From Myxococcota bacterium (GTDB lineage Bacteria; Myxococcota_A; Polyangia; Polyangiales; Polyangiaceae), in contig CAUJEM010000110.1 of NCBI GenBank assembly GCA_963169915.1, positions 51,027 to 115,026 of the forward strand: a stretch of DNA of 64,000 nt, in the 5' to 3' direction. The notes under the pieces were generated by a model. It did not search any database. It had not been told where the DNA came from and saw nothing but the letters and a program-made list of their open reading frames with translations. The number at the start of each line of letters is the position of its first letter. The first letter of the stretch is position 1. The translations under genes were made by a program, and so were the position numbers. Positions 27,053 through 37,492 of this stretch are shown here, one piece after another.

Positions 27053-29797
27053 CTAGTGGGCCTCGCTCCAGCTCGGCCCGTGGCGGACGTCTACCACGAG
27101 CGGGACCGAGAGCTCAGCGGCTCCCTGCATGGCGGCCCGGATGGCGGGCTCGGCGCCCTGGATCTCCGCTTCGGGCACCTCGAAGACCAGCTCGTCGTGG
27201 ACGGTGAGCACCATCCGGGCGCCGGGGCTCGGGGGCGTCCGGAGCGCGAGCATGGCGAGCTTCAAGACGTCCGCGGCCGTCCCCTGGATTGGCATGTTCA
27301 TGGCGACGCGCTCGGCGGCCAGCCGCAGCGCCCGGTTGGCGCTCTTGATGTCGGGGACGCCGCGCCGGCGCCCGAGCAGGGTGTGGACCTGCTCGCTGGC
27401 GCGCGCCGCCTCGAGCGTCTCGTCCATGAAGCGTCGCACGCCCTCGTGACGGCGGAAGTAGGCCGCGATGAAGCTCGCCGCCTCGAGGCGGCCGATGCCG
27501 AGGGATTTGCTCAGCCCGGCGTCCCCCTGTCCATAGATGACCCCGAAGTTGACGGCCTTGGCGCGACGGCGCAGCTCTGGGGTCACCTGGTCCGCCGGCA
27601 CCTCGAAGATCTCCATCGCCGTACGGGCGTGGACGTCCTGCCCGCGCTGGAACGCGTCCATGAGCACCGGATCTCGTGAGAGGTGCGCGAGCACCCGCAG
27701 CTCGATCTGTGAGTAGTCGGCGCTCATGATGACGTGCCCGGGCGGCGCGATGAAGGCGCCGCGGATGGCGCGCCCGAGCTCGCTGCGGATGGGGATGTTC
27801 TGGAGGTTGGGCTCGAGCGAAGAGAGGCGGCCCGTGGCGGCGACCGTCTGCTCCCAGCGGGTGTGGATCCGCCCGGTGTGGGGGTCGACTTGCTGGGGGA
27901 GGGTGTCGGTGTAGGTGCTCTTGAGCTTGCTCAGCTGCCGCAGCTCGAGGATGACGCCGGGCAGCTCGTGCTCGTCCGCCAGCGCCTCGAGGGTGGCCGC
28001 GTCCGTCGAGCGCGCCGTCTTGGTTCGCTTCAGCGGCTTGAGGCCCAGCTCATCGAACAAGATGGCCTCGAGCTGGCGTGGGGAGCCGGTGTTGAAGTCC
28101 CGGCCGGCGATGCGGTGCGCGCGCTGCTCGAGCAGGAGCAGCTCCTGCTCGATCCGCTTGCCCAGGCGCACGAGCTGCTGGGTGTCCACGAGCACGCCGC
28201 GGAGCTCCAGCTCGGCCAGCAGCGCGGCCAGGGGTAGCTCCACCTCGTCGAGGAGGCCGCGGAGTCGCGCCTCCGCGAGCCGCGGGCCGAGGCGCGACTC
28301 CAGGTGGAGCGCCAGCTCCGCTCGAGGGGCCGCGAGCAGAGCGGCGGCCTCCGTGGGGAGCTCGGCCAGGTGCAGCAGCACGCCGCGCGAGGGCTTGAGG
28401 AGCGCGGTGACGGGGGGCAGCGTCCAGCCGAGCTCCTGCTCGGCCAGTAGCTCGAGGGAGCGTGGGCTCTCCGGGGTGAGGAGGTAGGCCGCCAGTCCAG
28501 CGTCGAAGGTCACCCCCTCCAAGGGCAGGCCGGCCCCGCTGAGCGCGACGCGATCACGCTTGGTGTCCCACCCGAGCTTGGCGATGCGCGCGTCGCCGAG
28601 GAGGGGGAGCAGGGCGCGGGTCGCCTGCGCGCGCGTGAGGGAGCCCGTGTCCCGCCAGGGCAGGTAGCGCGCACGGCCTGGGCTCGGGCAGAGGCCGAGG
28701 CCGACGAGCGGCGCGAGGGCGCCTTGGCTCTCCGTGGTCAAGGCGAAGCCGCCGAGCCGCCCAGAGCGGCGCGCCTCCTCGACCAGCGCCTCCAGATCGC
28801 CGAGGCCGTGCAGGCACGCGACCTCGCCCGGCCGCTCCGCGCTGGTGATGGCGGCGTCGAGCGGTGCTCCGGCGGCTGGAGTCACGGCGTCCGGCGCCCG
28901 CTCCGCGCCGAGCGGGGAGGACTCCAGCAGCGTCAGCAGGCGAGTGAAGCCGAGCTCCAGGTAGAGGGCCTTGAGCTTGGCGAGATCTCGTCCCCCGAAG
29001 CGGAGCGCCTCCAGATCGAGGCGGATGGGGAGATCGCTCGCGAGCGTGACGAGCCGCTGGCTGAGGCGAGCGTCCGCCTCGTGGGCCCGCAGGACCTCAC
29101 GCAGCTTCTTGCGCGGGATGGCGTCGAGCGCTTGGTAGACGCCCTCCAGGCTGCCGTGCTGGCGCAGCAGCTCCGCCGCCGTCTTGGGGCCGACCGACGG
29201 CACGCCGGGCACGTTGTCCGAGGTGTCGCCCATCAGCGCGAGCAGGTCCCGCATCTGGCCCGGGCCGACGCCGTAGCGCTCCTCGACCTCGGGGGCCCCG
29301 AACACGCGATCGCGCATGCTGTCCCAGAGGACCACCTGATCTGGCTCCACGAGCTGCATCAGGTCCTTGTCCGCGCTCACCACGACCACGCGCAGCGAGC
29401 GCTCGCGGGCCAGCCGGACCACGGTCGCGATGAGGTCGTCGGCCTCGACGCCGTCGCGCTGGAAGATGGGCACGCCGAAGGCCGCGACCACCTCCGCGAC
29501 GCGCTGCATCTGCTGCGAGAGATCTGGCGGAGGCGGCGGACGGTGCGCCTTGTAGCCAGGGAAGAGCTCGGAGCGGAAGGTCTTGCCCTTGGAGTCCATC
29601 GCGACGGCCAAGAGCGCCGGCCGGCACTGGCGGATCAGGCGCTCGAGCATGTTGACCGTGCCGAAGACCGCGTGCGTGGGCTCACCGCTCGGGCTCGAGA
29701 GCGGCGCGACGGCGTGGTAGGCACGGAACACGTAGCCGCTCAGGTCCACGAGGTAGAGCACGTCCTCTGCGCCCGGTGAGTAGAGCCGTGTCGCCAT
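27053..29797 (-). CDS. polA: DNA polymerase I
   Basis: 914 aa with three regions. Residues 1-290 are the 5'-3' exonuclease (VEADDLIATVVRLA, VVSADKDLMQLV, LMGDTSDNVPGVPSVGPKTA). Residues 320-510 are the proofreading fold, and 515-914 the polymerase: motif A VIMSADYSQIELRVLAHLS, motif B RRRAKAVNFGVIYGQGDAGL, motif C LTVHDELVFEVPE. The proofreading part appears degenerate: the first motif reads FALTTES (residues 351-357), where FDTE would carry the catalytic Asp; the second has Asp for Asn (GWDTKRDR); the third lacks the canonical Asp. It starts at an ATG at 29797, divergent from a kinase gene. Confidence 0.97.
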   Translation of the reverse strand: MATRLYSPGAEDVLYLVDLSGYVFRAYHAVAPLSSPSGEPTHAVFGTVNMLERLIRQCRPALLAVAMDSKGKTFRSELFPGYKAHRPPPPPDLSQQMQRVAEVVAAFGVPIFQRDGVEADDLIATVVRLARERSLRVVVVSADKDLMQLVEPDQVVLWDSMRDRVFGAPEVEERYGVGPGQMRDLLALMGDTSDNVPGVPSVGPKTAAELLRQHGSLEGVYQALDAIPRKKLREVLRAHEADARLSQRLVTLASDLPIRLDLEALRFGGRDLAKLKALYLELGFTRLLTLLESSPLGAERAPDAVTPAAGAPLDAAITSAERPGEVACLHGLGDLEALVEEARRSGRLGGFALTTESQGALAPLVGLGLCPSPGRARYLPWRDTGSLTRAQATRALLPLLGDARIAKLGWDTKRDRVALSGAGLPLEGVTFDAGLAAYLLTPESPRSLELLAEQELGWTLPPVTALLKPSRGVLLHLAELPTEAAALLAAPRAELALHLESRLGPRLAEARLRGLLDEVELPLAALLAELELRGVLVDTQQLVRLGKRIEQELLLLEQRAHRIAGRDFNTGSPRQLEAILFDELGLKPLKRTKTARSTDAATLEALADEHELPGVILELRQLSKLKSTYTDTLPQQVDPHTGRIHTRWEQTVAATGRLSSLEPNLQNIPIRSELGRAIRGAFIAPPGHVIMSADYSQIELRVLAHLSRDPVLMDAFQRGQDVHARTAMEIFEVPADQVTPELRRRAKAVNFGVIYGQGDAGLSKSLGIGRLEAASFIAAYFRRHEGVRRFMDETLEAARASEQVHTLLGRRRGVPDIKSANRALRLAAERVAMNMPIQGTAADVLKLAMLALRTPPSPGARMVLTVHDELVFEVPEAEIQGAEPAIRAAMQGAAELSVPLVVDVRHGPSWSEAH

Positions 29798-29891
29798 GCT
29801 CCGAGGCGTGTATCAGAATTGGCCGCCGGTGACCGCCTCTCCTGGCTTTTGCTGGCGCGGCCCCGAAAGGCCCGGTAGCCTGAGCGGTGGA

Positions 29892-31256
29892 ATGTCCGAG
29901 CATCCCCCCCCCGGCGCGCTGGTCGCGGGTAAGTATCGGCTGACGCGCCTGCTCGGGCGAGGTGGGATGGGCGCGGTGTGGGAGGGGCAGCACGTCACGC
30001 TCGGCACCCGGGTCGCGGTCAAGTTCATCGACGCCGAGTACGCGGCGAGCCCGGAGGCGCGGTCCCGCTTCGAGAACGAGGCGCGCGCCGCGGCGGCGCT
30101 CCGGAGCAAGCACGTGGTGCAGGTCCACGATCACGGCGTGGACGAGGAGGGGCGCGCCTACATCGTGATGGAGTACCTCGAGGGTGAGCCGCTCGATCGC
30201 CGCCTGGAGCGGCTGGGCACGCTGCCGCTCCGGGAGGTGGCGATCCTCGTCGCGCAGGTGTGCCGTGGGCTCGCCAAGGCGCACGAGCTCGGCATCGTGC
30301 ACCGGGATCTGAAGCCGGAGAACGTCTTTCTCGTCCTGGACGAGGACGACGGCACGGACGTCGTCAAGGTGGTGGACTTCGGCATCGCGAAGTTCACCGA
30401 GGGCGGCACCGTCATGACGGAGAGCACCAGGACGGGGGCGGTGCTGGGGACGCCCTGCTACATGAGCCCCGAGCAGGCGCGCGGGCTACGCACGGTGGAC
30501 CTTCGCACGGATCTCTGGTCGGTGGGCGTCATCGCGTTTCGCTGCGTGGTGGGCAAGCTCCCCTTCGAGGGGGTGGCCATGGGAGATCTGCTCGTCAAGA
30601 TCTGCACCACCGCGCCACCCGTCCCCTCCACGCTGCGCGCGGATCTGCCCCCTGGCTTCGACGAGTGGTTCGCCAAGGCGCTCGCGCAGCGCCCCGAGGA
30701 GCGCTTCCAGTCGGCGGGAGAGCTCGCCGAAGCGCTGCTCGTGGTCGCGGGCATCTCGGGCAGCGCCCTGCCGTCCCTGACGCCCTCTGAGCGCGGCGCA
30801 GGCGCGGCCGTTGCGGCGTCGTCCGCGCCGCTGCGTCAGCAACCCACGCACGCACCGACCACTCAGCCCATCCCGGGCCTCCGCCGTCGCTCTGGGGTCT
30901 CGGCGCTGCTGCTGGCGCTCGTCGTCGTGGGCCTGGGTGGCGGCGCGGCGCTGCTCTGGGCGGCCCCAGCCTCGAGGACGTCGGAGCCCACGGAGCCCTC
31001 GAGCGCCGCGGCCGCCTCCTCGCGGGGGTCGCGGCCTCCGGACCCGGGGCCGGTGATCACGCCGTCGCAAGAGCCGAGCGGGGGCGTGGAGGTCGAGCGC
31101 CCGGCCACTGCCGCGCAGGGCGCGTCGGCGACCGCTCCTCCGTCGGCGTCCACGGTCGCGCCCTCGCCGCCGCGGACGCTCCCGGCTTCCAAGGCGCCTC
31201 GCCCGCCTCGCCAGGGCCGGCCGGGTCCCCGGGGGGACATCGACGTTGGCTACTGA
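29892..31256 (+). CDS. transmembrane Ser/Thr protein kinase
   Basis: 454 aa if translated from the ATG at 29892, preceded by GGTGGA. A longer frame reaching 29796 adds a non-conserved 32-residue tail and is unlikely. The kinase domain is complete: LGRGGMGAVWEG glycine loop, RVAVKFID lysine, GIVHRDLKPENVFLV catalytic loop, VVDFGIAKF DFG, MSPEQARG. A single transmembrane helix (SALLLALVVVGLGGGAALLW) lies near residues 335-355, and the outer part is a Pro/Ser/Ala-rich tail of about 95 residues with no recognised sensor domain. PknB-like signalling across the inner membrane is the likely role. It diverges from polA. Confidence 0.92.
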   Translation: MSEHPPPGALVAGKYRLTRLLGRGGMGAVWEGQHVTLGTRVAVKFIDAEYAASPEARSRFENEARAAAALRSKHVVQVHDHGVDEEGRAYIVMEYLEGEPLDRRLERLGTLPLREVAILVAQVCRGLAKAHELGIVHRDLKPENVFLVLDEDDGTDVVKVVDFGIAKFTEGGTVMTESTRTGAVLGTPCYMSPEQARGLRTVDLRTDLWSVGVIAFRCVVGKLPFEGVAMGDLLVKICTTAPPVPSTLRADLPPGFDEWFAKALAQRPEERFQSAGELAEALLVVAGISGSALPSLTPSERGAGAAVAASSAPLRQQPTHAPTTQPIPGLRRRSGVSALLLALVVVGLGGGAALLWAAPASRTSEPTEPSSAAAASSRGSRPPDPGPVITPSQEPSGGVEVERPATAAQGASATAPPSASTVAPSPPRTLPASKAPRPPRQGRPGPRGDIDVGY

Positions 31257-31320
31257 CGAGGAGGGGGCGCCGGCCGGTCCCGGCTTGACCGCGAGGTGGG
31301 GGCGCGGCTAATCGGCGGTG

Positions 31321-32625
31321 ATGAGGCTGAACCTGAGCCGAGCGCGGTGGAGCGCGGCGTCGCTGCTCCTGGCAGCGCTGGGCTTCGGGGCGCCGCTCGC
31401 GGCGCAGTCGGACGGGGACAAGGCCGCCGCGCGGCGCCTCGCGCAGGACGCCATCGTCGCCTACCGCGCGGAGCGCTACGAGGAGGCCCTGGACAAGGCG
31501 CAGCGAGCGCAAGCCCTCTACGACGCGCCCGTGCACCTGCTCTACATGGCGCGAGCGCTGGTCAAGCTGGGCCGGCTGGTCGAGGCCGCGGAGACGTATC
31601 GCACGCTCGGGCGGCTGCAGCTCCCGGCCAACGCCCCAGCACCGTTCCGCGAGGCCATCGAGACGGCGCCGGTGGAGCTCGCGGCCTTCGAGGCCAAGAT
31701 CCCCCTGCTGCGCATCGAGGTGAGCCCTGCAGGCGCGCCGGGGCTCGAGCTCTGGCTCGACGGGCAGCCGGTGTCGTCGGCGCTGCTGGGGGTCGAGCGC
31801 CCGGTGGATCCAGGGGAGCACCGCATCAAGGCCAAGGCGGCGGGCAAGGCGGCCGTGGAGCAGAGCGTGAAGCTGGGGCTAGGGGAGGCCCGCACCGTCC
31901 AGTTGGCGCTCACGAGCCAGCCCGGAGGAGCGTCGCGAAAGGACCAGGGAGCGGACTCGGCGCAGGGCTCCGCGGCGCCTGAGGCGCCCGCCGAGGCCGT
32001 CCCTCCCACCGGAGCCGAGACGGGCTTTTTCGGAGGGCTCCGGCTCGGCATCACCGTCCCTTCCGGCGATCTTTACGCGGAGGCGCCCGCCACGGACACC
32101 CTGGGCGCTGGTGCCGGGCTGGAGCTGCGCGGGGGCTACCGGCTCACGCCTCGCTGGGCTGGGGCGCTGTTCGTCGCAGGTCACTTCTTGCGCGCGAAGG
32201 ACGACAGCCCGCTGCTCGCGGGGTACGACGGCGACGTCCAGCCTGGGGCGACGGGGGCCCTCCTCGGCGTCGAGGGCTTGTTTCTCGCGCCGCGAGGGCG
32301 ACTCGGGCCGTTCCTCGGCCTCGGTCTGGGCCTGGAGAGCCTCGACGTGAAGTACGCCGGGGAGGGCTGCCAGCGTGAGCTGAAGCTCCGAGGCGTGGCG
32401 GTGCGGGCTACGGGTGGCCTTCAAATCCCGCTCGGCAAGTCCTTCCAAGTCTCGCCCTTCGTCACGCTCAGCGGCGGCAGCTTCACCACGCATGAGCTGT
32501 CCGGTCAGTGCGGCGACGAGACCCTGATCGCCGCGGCCGCCGACGCCGATCAGGCGTCCCACAGCCTCTTCACCCTCGGCGCCGAGCTCAGCTACGAGCT
32601 TCCTGGCCGGCGAGGGGGCCGCTAG
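31321..32625 (+). CDS. TPR/PEGA protein with C-terminal outer-membrane beta-barrel
   Basis: About 434 aa. A signal peptide (LSRARWSAASLLLAALGFGAPLAA) ends near residue 29 with AQS. A short TPR-like helical region follows (AYRAERYEEALDKAQRAQAL, YMARALVKLGRLVEAAETY), then a PEGA-like beta domain near residues 125-200 (ELWLDGQPV, VDPGEHRIKAKAAG), a Pro/Ala-rich linker, and a barrel-like C-terminal half starting GFFGGLRLGITVPSG and containing FLGLGLGLESLDVKY and FQVSPFVTLSGGSF. The ATG at 31321 is preferred over a GTG three bases upstream. Similar TPR-PEGA-barrel proteins are frequent in myxobacteria; their function is unknown. It follows a kinase gene by about 65 bp. Confidence 0.8.
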   Translation: MRLNLSRARWSAASLLLAALGFGAPLAAQSDGDKAAARRLAQDAIVAYRAERYEEALDKAQRAQALYDAPVHLLYMARALVKLGRLVEAAETYRTLGRLQLPANAPAPFREAIETAPVELAAFEAKIPLLRIEVSPAGAPGLELWLDGQPVSSALLGVERPVDPGEHRIKAKAAGKAAVEQSVKLGLGEARTVQLALTSQPGGASRKDQGADSAQGSAAPEAPAEAVPPTGAETGFFGGLRLGITVPSGDLYAEAPATDTLGAGAGLELRGGYRLTPRWAGALFVAGHFLRAKDDSPLLAGYDGDVQPGATGALLGVEGLFLAPRGRLGPFLGLGLGLESLDVKYAGEGCQRELKLRGVAVRATGGLQIPLGKSFQVSPFVTLSGGSFTTHELSGQCGDETLIAAAADADQASHSLFTLGAELSYELPGRRGGR

Positions 32626-32638
32626 CGGCCGCACGGCG

Positions 32639-32656
32639 GTCCACGCCGCCGTGGAC
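32639..32656 (+). terminator. hairpin downstream of the PEGA/barrel gene
   Basis: GTCCACG at 32639-32645 pairs perfectly with CGTGGAC at 32650-32656, with loop CCGC. It lies 14 bp after the stop codon. A 14-bp perfect palindrome at 32617-32630 spans the stop codon itself. Rho-independent activity would need a T-run, which is absent. Confidence 0.4.
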
Positions 32657-32727
32657 GGCGCCGCTGCGCTGGAGCCAGCCCAGGGAGGGGCGACAACGGC
32701 GTGCAATGAATTACAGCTGAGTGACAA

Positions 32728-34296
32728 TTGGCGCCGCAGCTGGTGGTAACCGTCGTGCCCAAGATGCACGTCCCGCTCGTGATCCTCTACTTTGGGGTCC
32801 TGTTGGTGCTCTGTGGCTATGGCGTCCACCGCGCCCACCTCGTGATGCAGTGCTACCGCCACCGGCGCTTCCTCGCGCGCTCCACCAAGACGCTCGAGGT
32901 CGCGGAGGCCGAGCTGCCGACCGTCACCATCCAGCTCCCCCTCTACAACGAGGCCACCGTGGTCGCGCGCCTGCTGGAGGCGGCGGGCAGCATCGACTAC
33001 CCGCGGGATCGCCTGGAGATCCAGGTGCTCGATGACTCCACCGACGAGACCCGTGCCATCGCCGAGAGCAAGGTCGCTGCGCTGCGCGCGAGCGGCCTCG
33101 ACATCCACTACGTGCGTCGTCCCAGCCGGGTCGGCTACAAGGCTGGCGCGCTCGACTACGGCTTGGGGATGGCCTCGGGTGAGCTCATCGCGATCTTCGA
33201 CGCTGATTTCGTGCCACAGCGGGACTTTCTGCGACAGGTCGTCGGACATTTCCAAGATCCGAAGGTGGCCATGGTGCAGACCCGCTGGGGTCACATGAAC
33301 CGCGATCACAGCCTGTTCACCAGCATCCAGGCGCTCATGCTGGACGGACACCACCTCGTGGAGAACCGCGCGCGCTTCGGCGCCGGCAACATGTTCAACT
33401 TCTCCGGCACGGGCGGGATCTGGCGGCGCGTCGCCATCGACGAAGCGGGCGGCTGGGAGCACGACACGCTCACGGAAGATCTCGATCTATCGTACCGCGC
33501 TCAGCTCCAGGGTTGGCGCTTCGTCTATCGCCCGGACGTCGTGACCCCGGCGGAGCTCCCCGAGGACATGAGCGCCTTCCGCGCTCAGCAGTACCGCTGG
33601 GCCAAGGGCACCGTTCAGACCGCGCGCAAGCTGCTCGGGCGTGTCCTGCGCTCCAACCTGAGCTTCTCTCAGCGGCTCGAGGCGTTCTTTCACATGACGC
33701 CGCACTTCGCGTATCCGCTGATGATGTCGCTGAGCGTCCTGCTCCTGCCGGCGCTCATCCTCATGCCCGCGTCGGACGTGCGCACCATGCTGCTCATCGA
33801 CCTTCCTCTGTGCATGGGGGCGACGGGGTCGCTGGCGACCTTCTACATGCTGGCGGAGCGCGCTCAGGGCCGCAGCGTCTGGGGCGCCGTGCGTCGCCTG
33901 CCCATGCTCATCGCGCTGGGCGCAGGCCTGGCGCCGCACCTCAGCCGGGCCGTGTGGGAGGGTCTGCACGGTATGGCGGGAGAGTTCGTCAGGACCCCCA
34001 AGCGGGGCACCACGCTCGGCCGCTACCGCCAGCGGGCGGAGCTGCCCTGGGTGGAGATGGTCCTGACCGCCGTCAGCGCCGCCAGCATCTTGGCCTCCAT
34101 CCAGACCCGGCACTGGTTCGCGGCCCCGTTCGCGGCGCTGTTTACCTTGGGTTACGGCTCGGTGGCCTTCCTGGTCATCACCGAGCAGAGCCAGCGCCGG
34201 CGGGAGTCGCTCTCCGCCGAGGCGCCAGAGGCGGCGGCCCCTGCCCCCGCCCCGGCCCCAGGGCAAGAAGAGCTGGGCGTGGCGCGCGCGGCCTGA
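32728..34296 (+). CDS. membrane-bound processive GT2 glycosyltransferase
   Basis: Up to 522 aa. The N-terminal transmembrane helix (VPLVILYFGVLLVLCGYGV) precedes a cytosolic GT-A domain with VTIQLPLYNEATVVARLLEA, VLDDSTDETRAI, AIFDADFVPQRDFL (DxD), TLTEDLDLSYRAQ and QQYRWAKGTVQT (Q-x-x-R-W). These are the acidic and QRW-type motifs of cellulose/hyaluronan synthase-like enzymes. Three or four hydrophobic segments follow, as expected for a membrane exporter. The start is uncertain: TTG at 32728, GTG at 32755 and ATG at 32764 all fit. The polymer made and the sugar used are not indicated by neighbours. Confidence 0.87.
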   Translation: MAPQLVVTVVPKMHVPLVILYFGVLLVLCGYGVHRAHLVMQCYRHRRFLARSTKTLEVAEAELPTVTIQLPLYNEATVVARLLEAAGSIDYPRDRLEIQVLDDSTDETRAIAESKVAALRASGLDIHYVRRPSRVGYKAGALDYGLGMASGELIAIFDADFVPQRDFLRQVVGHFQDPKVAMVQTRWGHMNRDHSLFTSIQALMLDGHHLVENRARFGAGNMFNFSGTGGIWRRVAIDEAGGWEHDTLTEDLDLSYRAQLQGWRFVYRPDVVTPAELPEDMSAFRAQQYRWAKGTVQTARKLLGRVLRSNLSFSQRLEAFFHMTPHFAYPLMMSLSVLLLPALILMPASDVRTMLLIDLPLCMGATGSLATFYMLAERAQGRSVWGAVRRLPMLIALGAGLAPHLSRAVWEGLHGMAGEFVRTPKRGTTLGRYRQRAELPWVEMVLTAVSAASILASIQTRHWFAAPFAALFTLGYGSVAFLVITEQSQRRRESLSAEAPEAAAPAPAPAPGQEELGVARAA

Positions 34297-34338
34297 GCCG
34301 GCTCCCCTCGAGCGTGGGCGCCTAGCGGCGCGTGTCCC

Positions 34339-34366
34339 TAGACATTTCTCGGGCTTGATCTAAAAT
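34339..34366 (+). promoter_or_regulatory. sigma70-type promoter upstream of ihfA
   Basis: TAGACA at 34339-34344 and TAAAAT at 34361-34366 match the -35 and -10 consensus at five of six positions each, with 16 bp between. The AT-rich patch stands out in very GC-rich sequence. Transcription would start near 34373, leaving a leader of about 58 nt before ihfA. Confidence 0.55.
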
Positions 34367-34430
34367 TGCCGCTTGCGCCCGGGGCGAAGTGGCCCAGGCG
34401 CGTGCACTGGGCGCCACCCCGAGGGTTTCC

Positions 34431-34742
34431 ATGACCAAGGCTGAGATTGTGCAGGCAGTCTACGGCAAGCTAGGCGGGTTCTCGAAGAAGGAAGCGGCAG
34501 ATCTCGTCGACCTCATCTTCGAAACCATGAAGGAGACGCTCGGGCGTGGGGAGAAGATCAAGGTCTCGGGCTTTGGCAACTTCGTCCTGCGCGACAAGCG
34601 CCAGCGTCAGGGCCGTAACCCTCAGACGGGGGAGCCCATCGTCATCACTGAGCGCCGCGTGCTCAATTTCAAGGCGAGCCAGCTCCTCAAGCAGGCTCTC
34701 AACGATCAGCCGGGCGCGGCTGGCGACGGCGCTGACGGATGA
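34431..34742 (+). CDS. ihfA: integration host factor subunit alpha
   Basis: 103-aa HU/IHF-fold protein that bends DNA as part of the IHF heterodimer. The start [15 protein letters not shown] with GAGGG five bases upstream, the DNA-contacting [15 protein letters not shown] and the beta-arm [12 protein letters not shown] followed by [12 protein letters not shown] are all typical. A longer frame from 34389 has no clear signals, so I use 34431. The stop overlaps the start of the MerR gene by 4 nt (ATGA), the well-known ihfA-merR arrangement. Confidence 0.95.
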   Translation: MTKAEIVQAVYGKLGGFSKKEAADLVDLIFETMKETLGRGEKIKVSGFGNFVLRDKRQRQGRNPQTGEPIVITERRVLNFKASQLLKQALNDQPGAAGDGADG

Positions 34743-35098
34743 GCACGAAGGCGGGCAGCGGGGCGGGGCCGGTCAAGCTCTACTACCGCATCGGTGAGGT
34801 CGCAGACATCGTTGGGGTGGAGACCCACGTCCTTCGCTACTGGGAGACGAAGTTTTACACGGCGATCCGCCCGTCGAAGTCGACGCGCGGGCAGCGCGTC
34901 TACTCGCGGCGTGACGTGGAGCGGCTGCTCCGCGTGAAAGAGCTCCTCTACACGCAGGGCTTCACCATCGCTGGAGCGCGCAAGCAGCTCCGGGAGCCCG
35001 CGCCCGCCCCCGCAGACGCCGCCGCGCCCGTCAAGGAGGTCCTCACGGAGCTGCGCGCGCAGGTGGTGGGCTTCCTGGACGAGCTGGAGCGGCGCTAG
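34739..35098 (+). CDS. MerR-family transcriptional regulator
   Basis: 119 aa with a MerR-type winged helix-turn-helix: [22 protein letters not shown] near residues 15-36 and [22 protein letters not shown] near 49-70, then [11 protein letters not shown]. The remaining 40 residues are a Pro/Ala linker and a short helix, without a ligand-binding domain. Overlap with ihfA by 4 nt indicates coupled translation. MerR-like genes linked to ihfA are common; target genes are not known. Confidence 0.92.
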   Translation: MSTKAGSGAGPVKLYYRIGEVADIVGVETHVLRYWETKFYTAIRPSKSTRGQRVYSRRDVERLLRVKELLYTQGFTIAGARKQLREPAPAPADAAAPVKEVLTELRAQVVGFLDELERR

Positions 35099-35177
35099 AC
35101 GTTGTCTGACCGCACTTGCACTTGACGCCAGCTCAGCCAGCGGTCATGGGCTCAGCCCGATCACGGGAGGAGCTGAG

Positions 35178-35682
<505 letters not shown>

Positions 35683-35705
<23 letters not shown>

Positions 35706-37461
35706 GGCGTCCGCTGGCCTGCGCCGCGCGTGGCGCCGCCAGGCGCTGCGCTCAGGGCTCCTGCTGGCCGCGCTGGTGCTCACGGGCTGCGAGCCCCGGG
35801 GGCCAGCGCCGGCTCCGTCAGCCTCGGCGCCAGGCTTCGAGACCTCGCCGGTGCCCGCGCCGGTCGGCCTCGTCGGGGACGTGGTGTTGCCAGCACCCCA
35901 GAAGACCTGGCAAGCCGTGCGGGAGCTGGCAGGGGGCGTCGCTCAGCTCTTGCCGCAGAGCTTCTCCCTCGTCGCAGGGACGGCGCTCGGCCTCCCACCC
36001 ACGGTCGCGGACGGCTTGAGCGGAGACGTCCCGCTCGTGGGCGCGCTGCTCGTCGATGAGGCGGGCACCCTCGGGTTCGTGCTGGGCCTGCACGTCCGGA
36101 GCGGGGGAGAGCTGGTGGCGCAGCTGACCACTGGCTCGGACGCGCGCTTCGAGCCTCGGCCGGATGGGGACACTGGGCTGACCGTGCTCGAGCGCCGCGC
36201 AGGGAGCGCCACGTCGCAGCTCTCGCTCGCCGTGTACCACAACCGCTTGCTCCTCGCGCCGAGCCCGGCCTTCCTGCGACAGGGGGCGAGCTACGTCGTC
36301 CGCACCGTCGCGGCCAAGGCGCCGCCCGCCGGCTCGCTCGTGCTCAGCGTCCCGCGGGAGGCGCTCCGTGGGCCCGTCGTGCGGCTGGTGCGAGAGCACT
36401 GGAAGGGCTACAGCGCCGCGCTCGAGGACGCCGATCGTGAGGCGCGCGCCGCGCGCGGCGGGCGCGCCCCGGACTACGCGGAGCCGGAGGTCGCGCTCTC
36501 GGGCGCGGGCAAGCTCATCGACGAGGTCGTCGCCGTGCTGGAGTCGTCGAGCGCCGCTCGGCTCGTGGTCGAGCCCACCGCCCAGCGCCTCGACGTGCGC
36601 GCCACGCTCACCCCGGAGGACAGCGGCTCCGCCCGGCAGCTCGTCCAGGGCATGACGGTGGGGAGCTTGGAGCCGCTCGGGGCGCTGCCTCGCGGCACGC
36701 TCATCGGCGGCCTCCACCGCTCGGACGGCGCGGGGCGGCTCGAGACGGCGCGCGCCCTCGGAGCCTGGCTCACGCGGCTGCTCGGGCCGCGCCTGGCGCC
36801 CGCGCCGGCCCAAGAGCTCCCCCGAGTCTTGGAGGATTTGGCGAAGGGGCGAGGGGACGTGCTGACGCTGGGGCTCGGCGTCGGCGAGGGCAGCGCGCTC
36901 GTCGTGCGCGGCGACGCTGGCGACGGCAAGGCGCTCGACGCTGGGCTCCGCGGGCTGTTCAAGCTCTTGGACACGCCGGCCTTCGCAGAGCCCATCGAGC
37001 GCCACGTCGGCAAGGCGCGCTTCGCGGTGGGCAGCGCCCAGCTCCCCGGAGTCCAGGGACCCGTGCTGCGCGCGAAGATCACGCTGGCGCCCACCAAAGA
37101 GCGCTTGGCGCGTGACCCCACCACGAAGCCGCACCCCATCGAGCTCGTGTGGGCGACGCGCCCCCCGCTGCTGGCCCTGGTGCTGGCGCAGAAGCCGGCG
37201 CCGGCCATGGCCGCCACGCTGACGCCAGAGCCCGCGCAACAGCTCGCGTCCGAGGCCGCCAGTCAGGCGGCCTTCCAGCGCTTCGGCGCGGAGGTGGGCT
37301 TCGCGCTCTTCGTGCGCCTCCAGGGGCTCGGGCTGGCGGGCGCCGAGGCGCCGCCTGCGCTGCTGGCCGGCGGCCGCGCCAGCGACGAGGCCTGGTGGCG
37401 GCTCGAATTGCCCGACGTCGCCGTGCGCGCGGCGATCCGCGTGCTCGCACAACGCCAGTGA
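35683..37461 (+). CDS. large lipoprotein of unknown function
   Basis: About 592 aa. The N-terminus is [16 protein letters not shown] followed by LAALVLTGC, a good lipobox with Cys near residue 30. The mature protein is Ala/Leu/Arg-rich with repeated alternating strands and helices ([53 protein letters not shown]). No family is recognised. Start choice is hard: no start codon lies after the ssb stop. A GTG at 35683, overlapping ssb by 23 nt, is the nearest; an ATG at 35659 is an alternative. It is probably co-transcribed and coupled with ssb. Confidence 0.72.
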
Positions 37462-37492
37462 ACCCCGGGGGGGAGCGCGCTATGCTGCCCGC

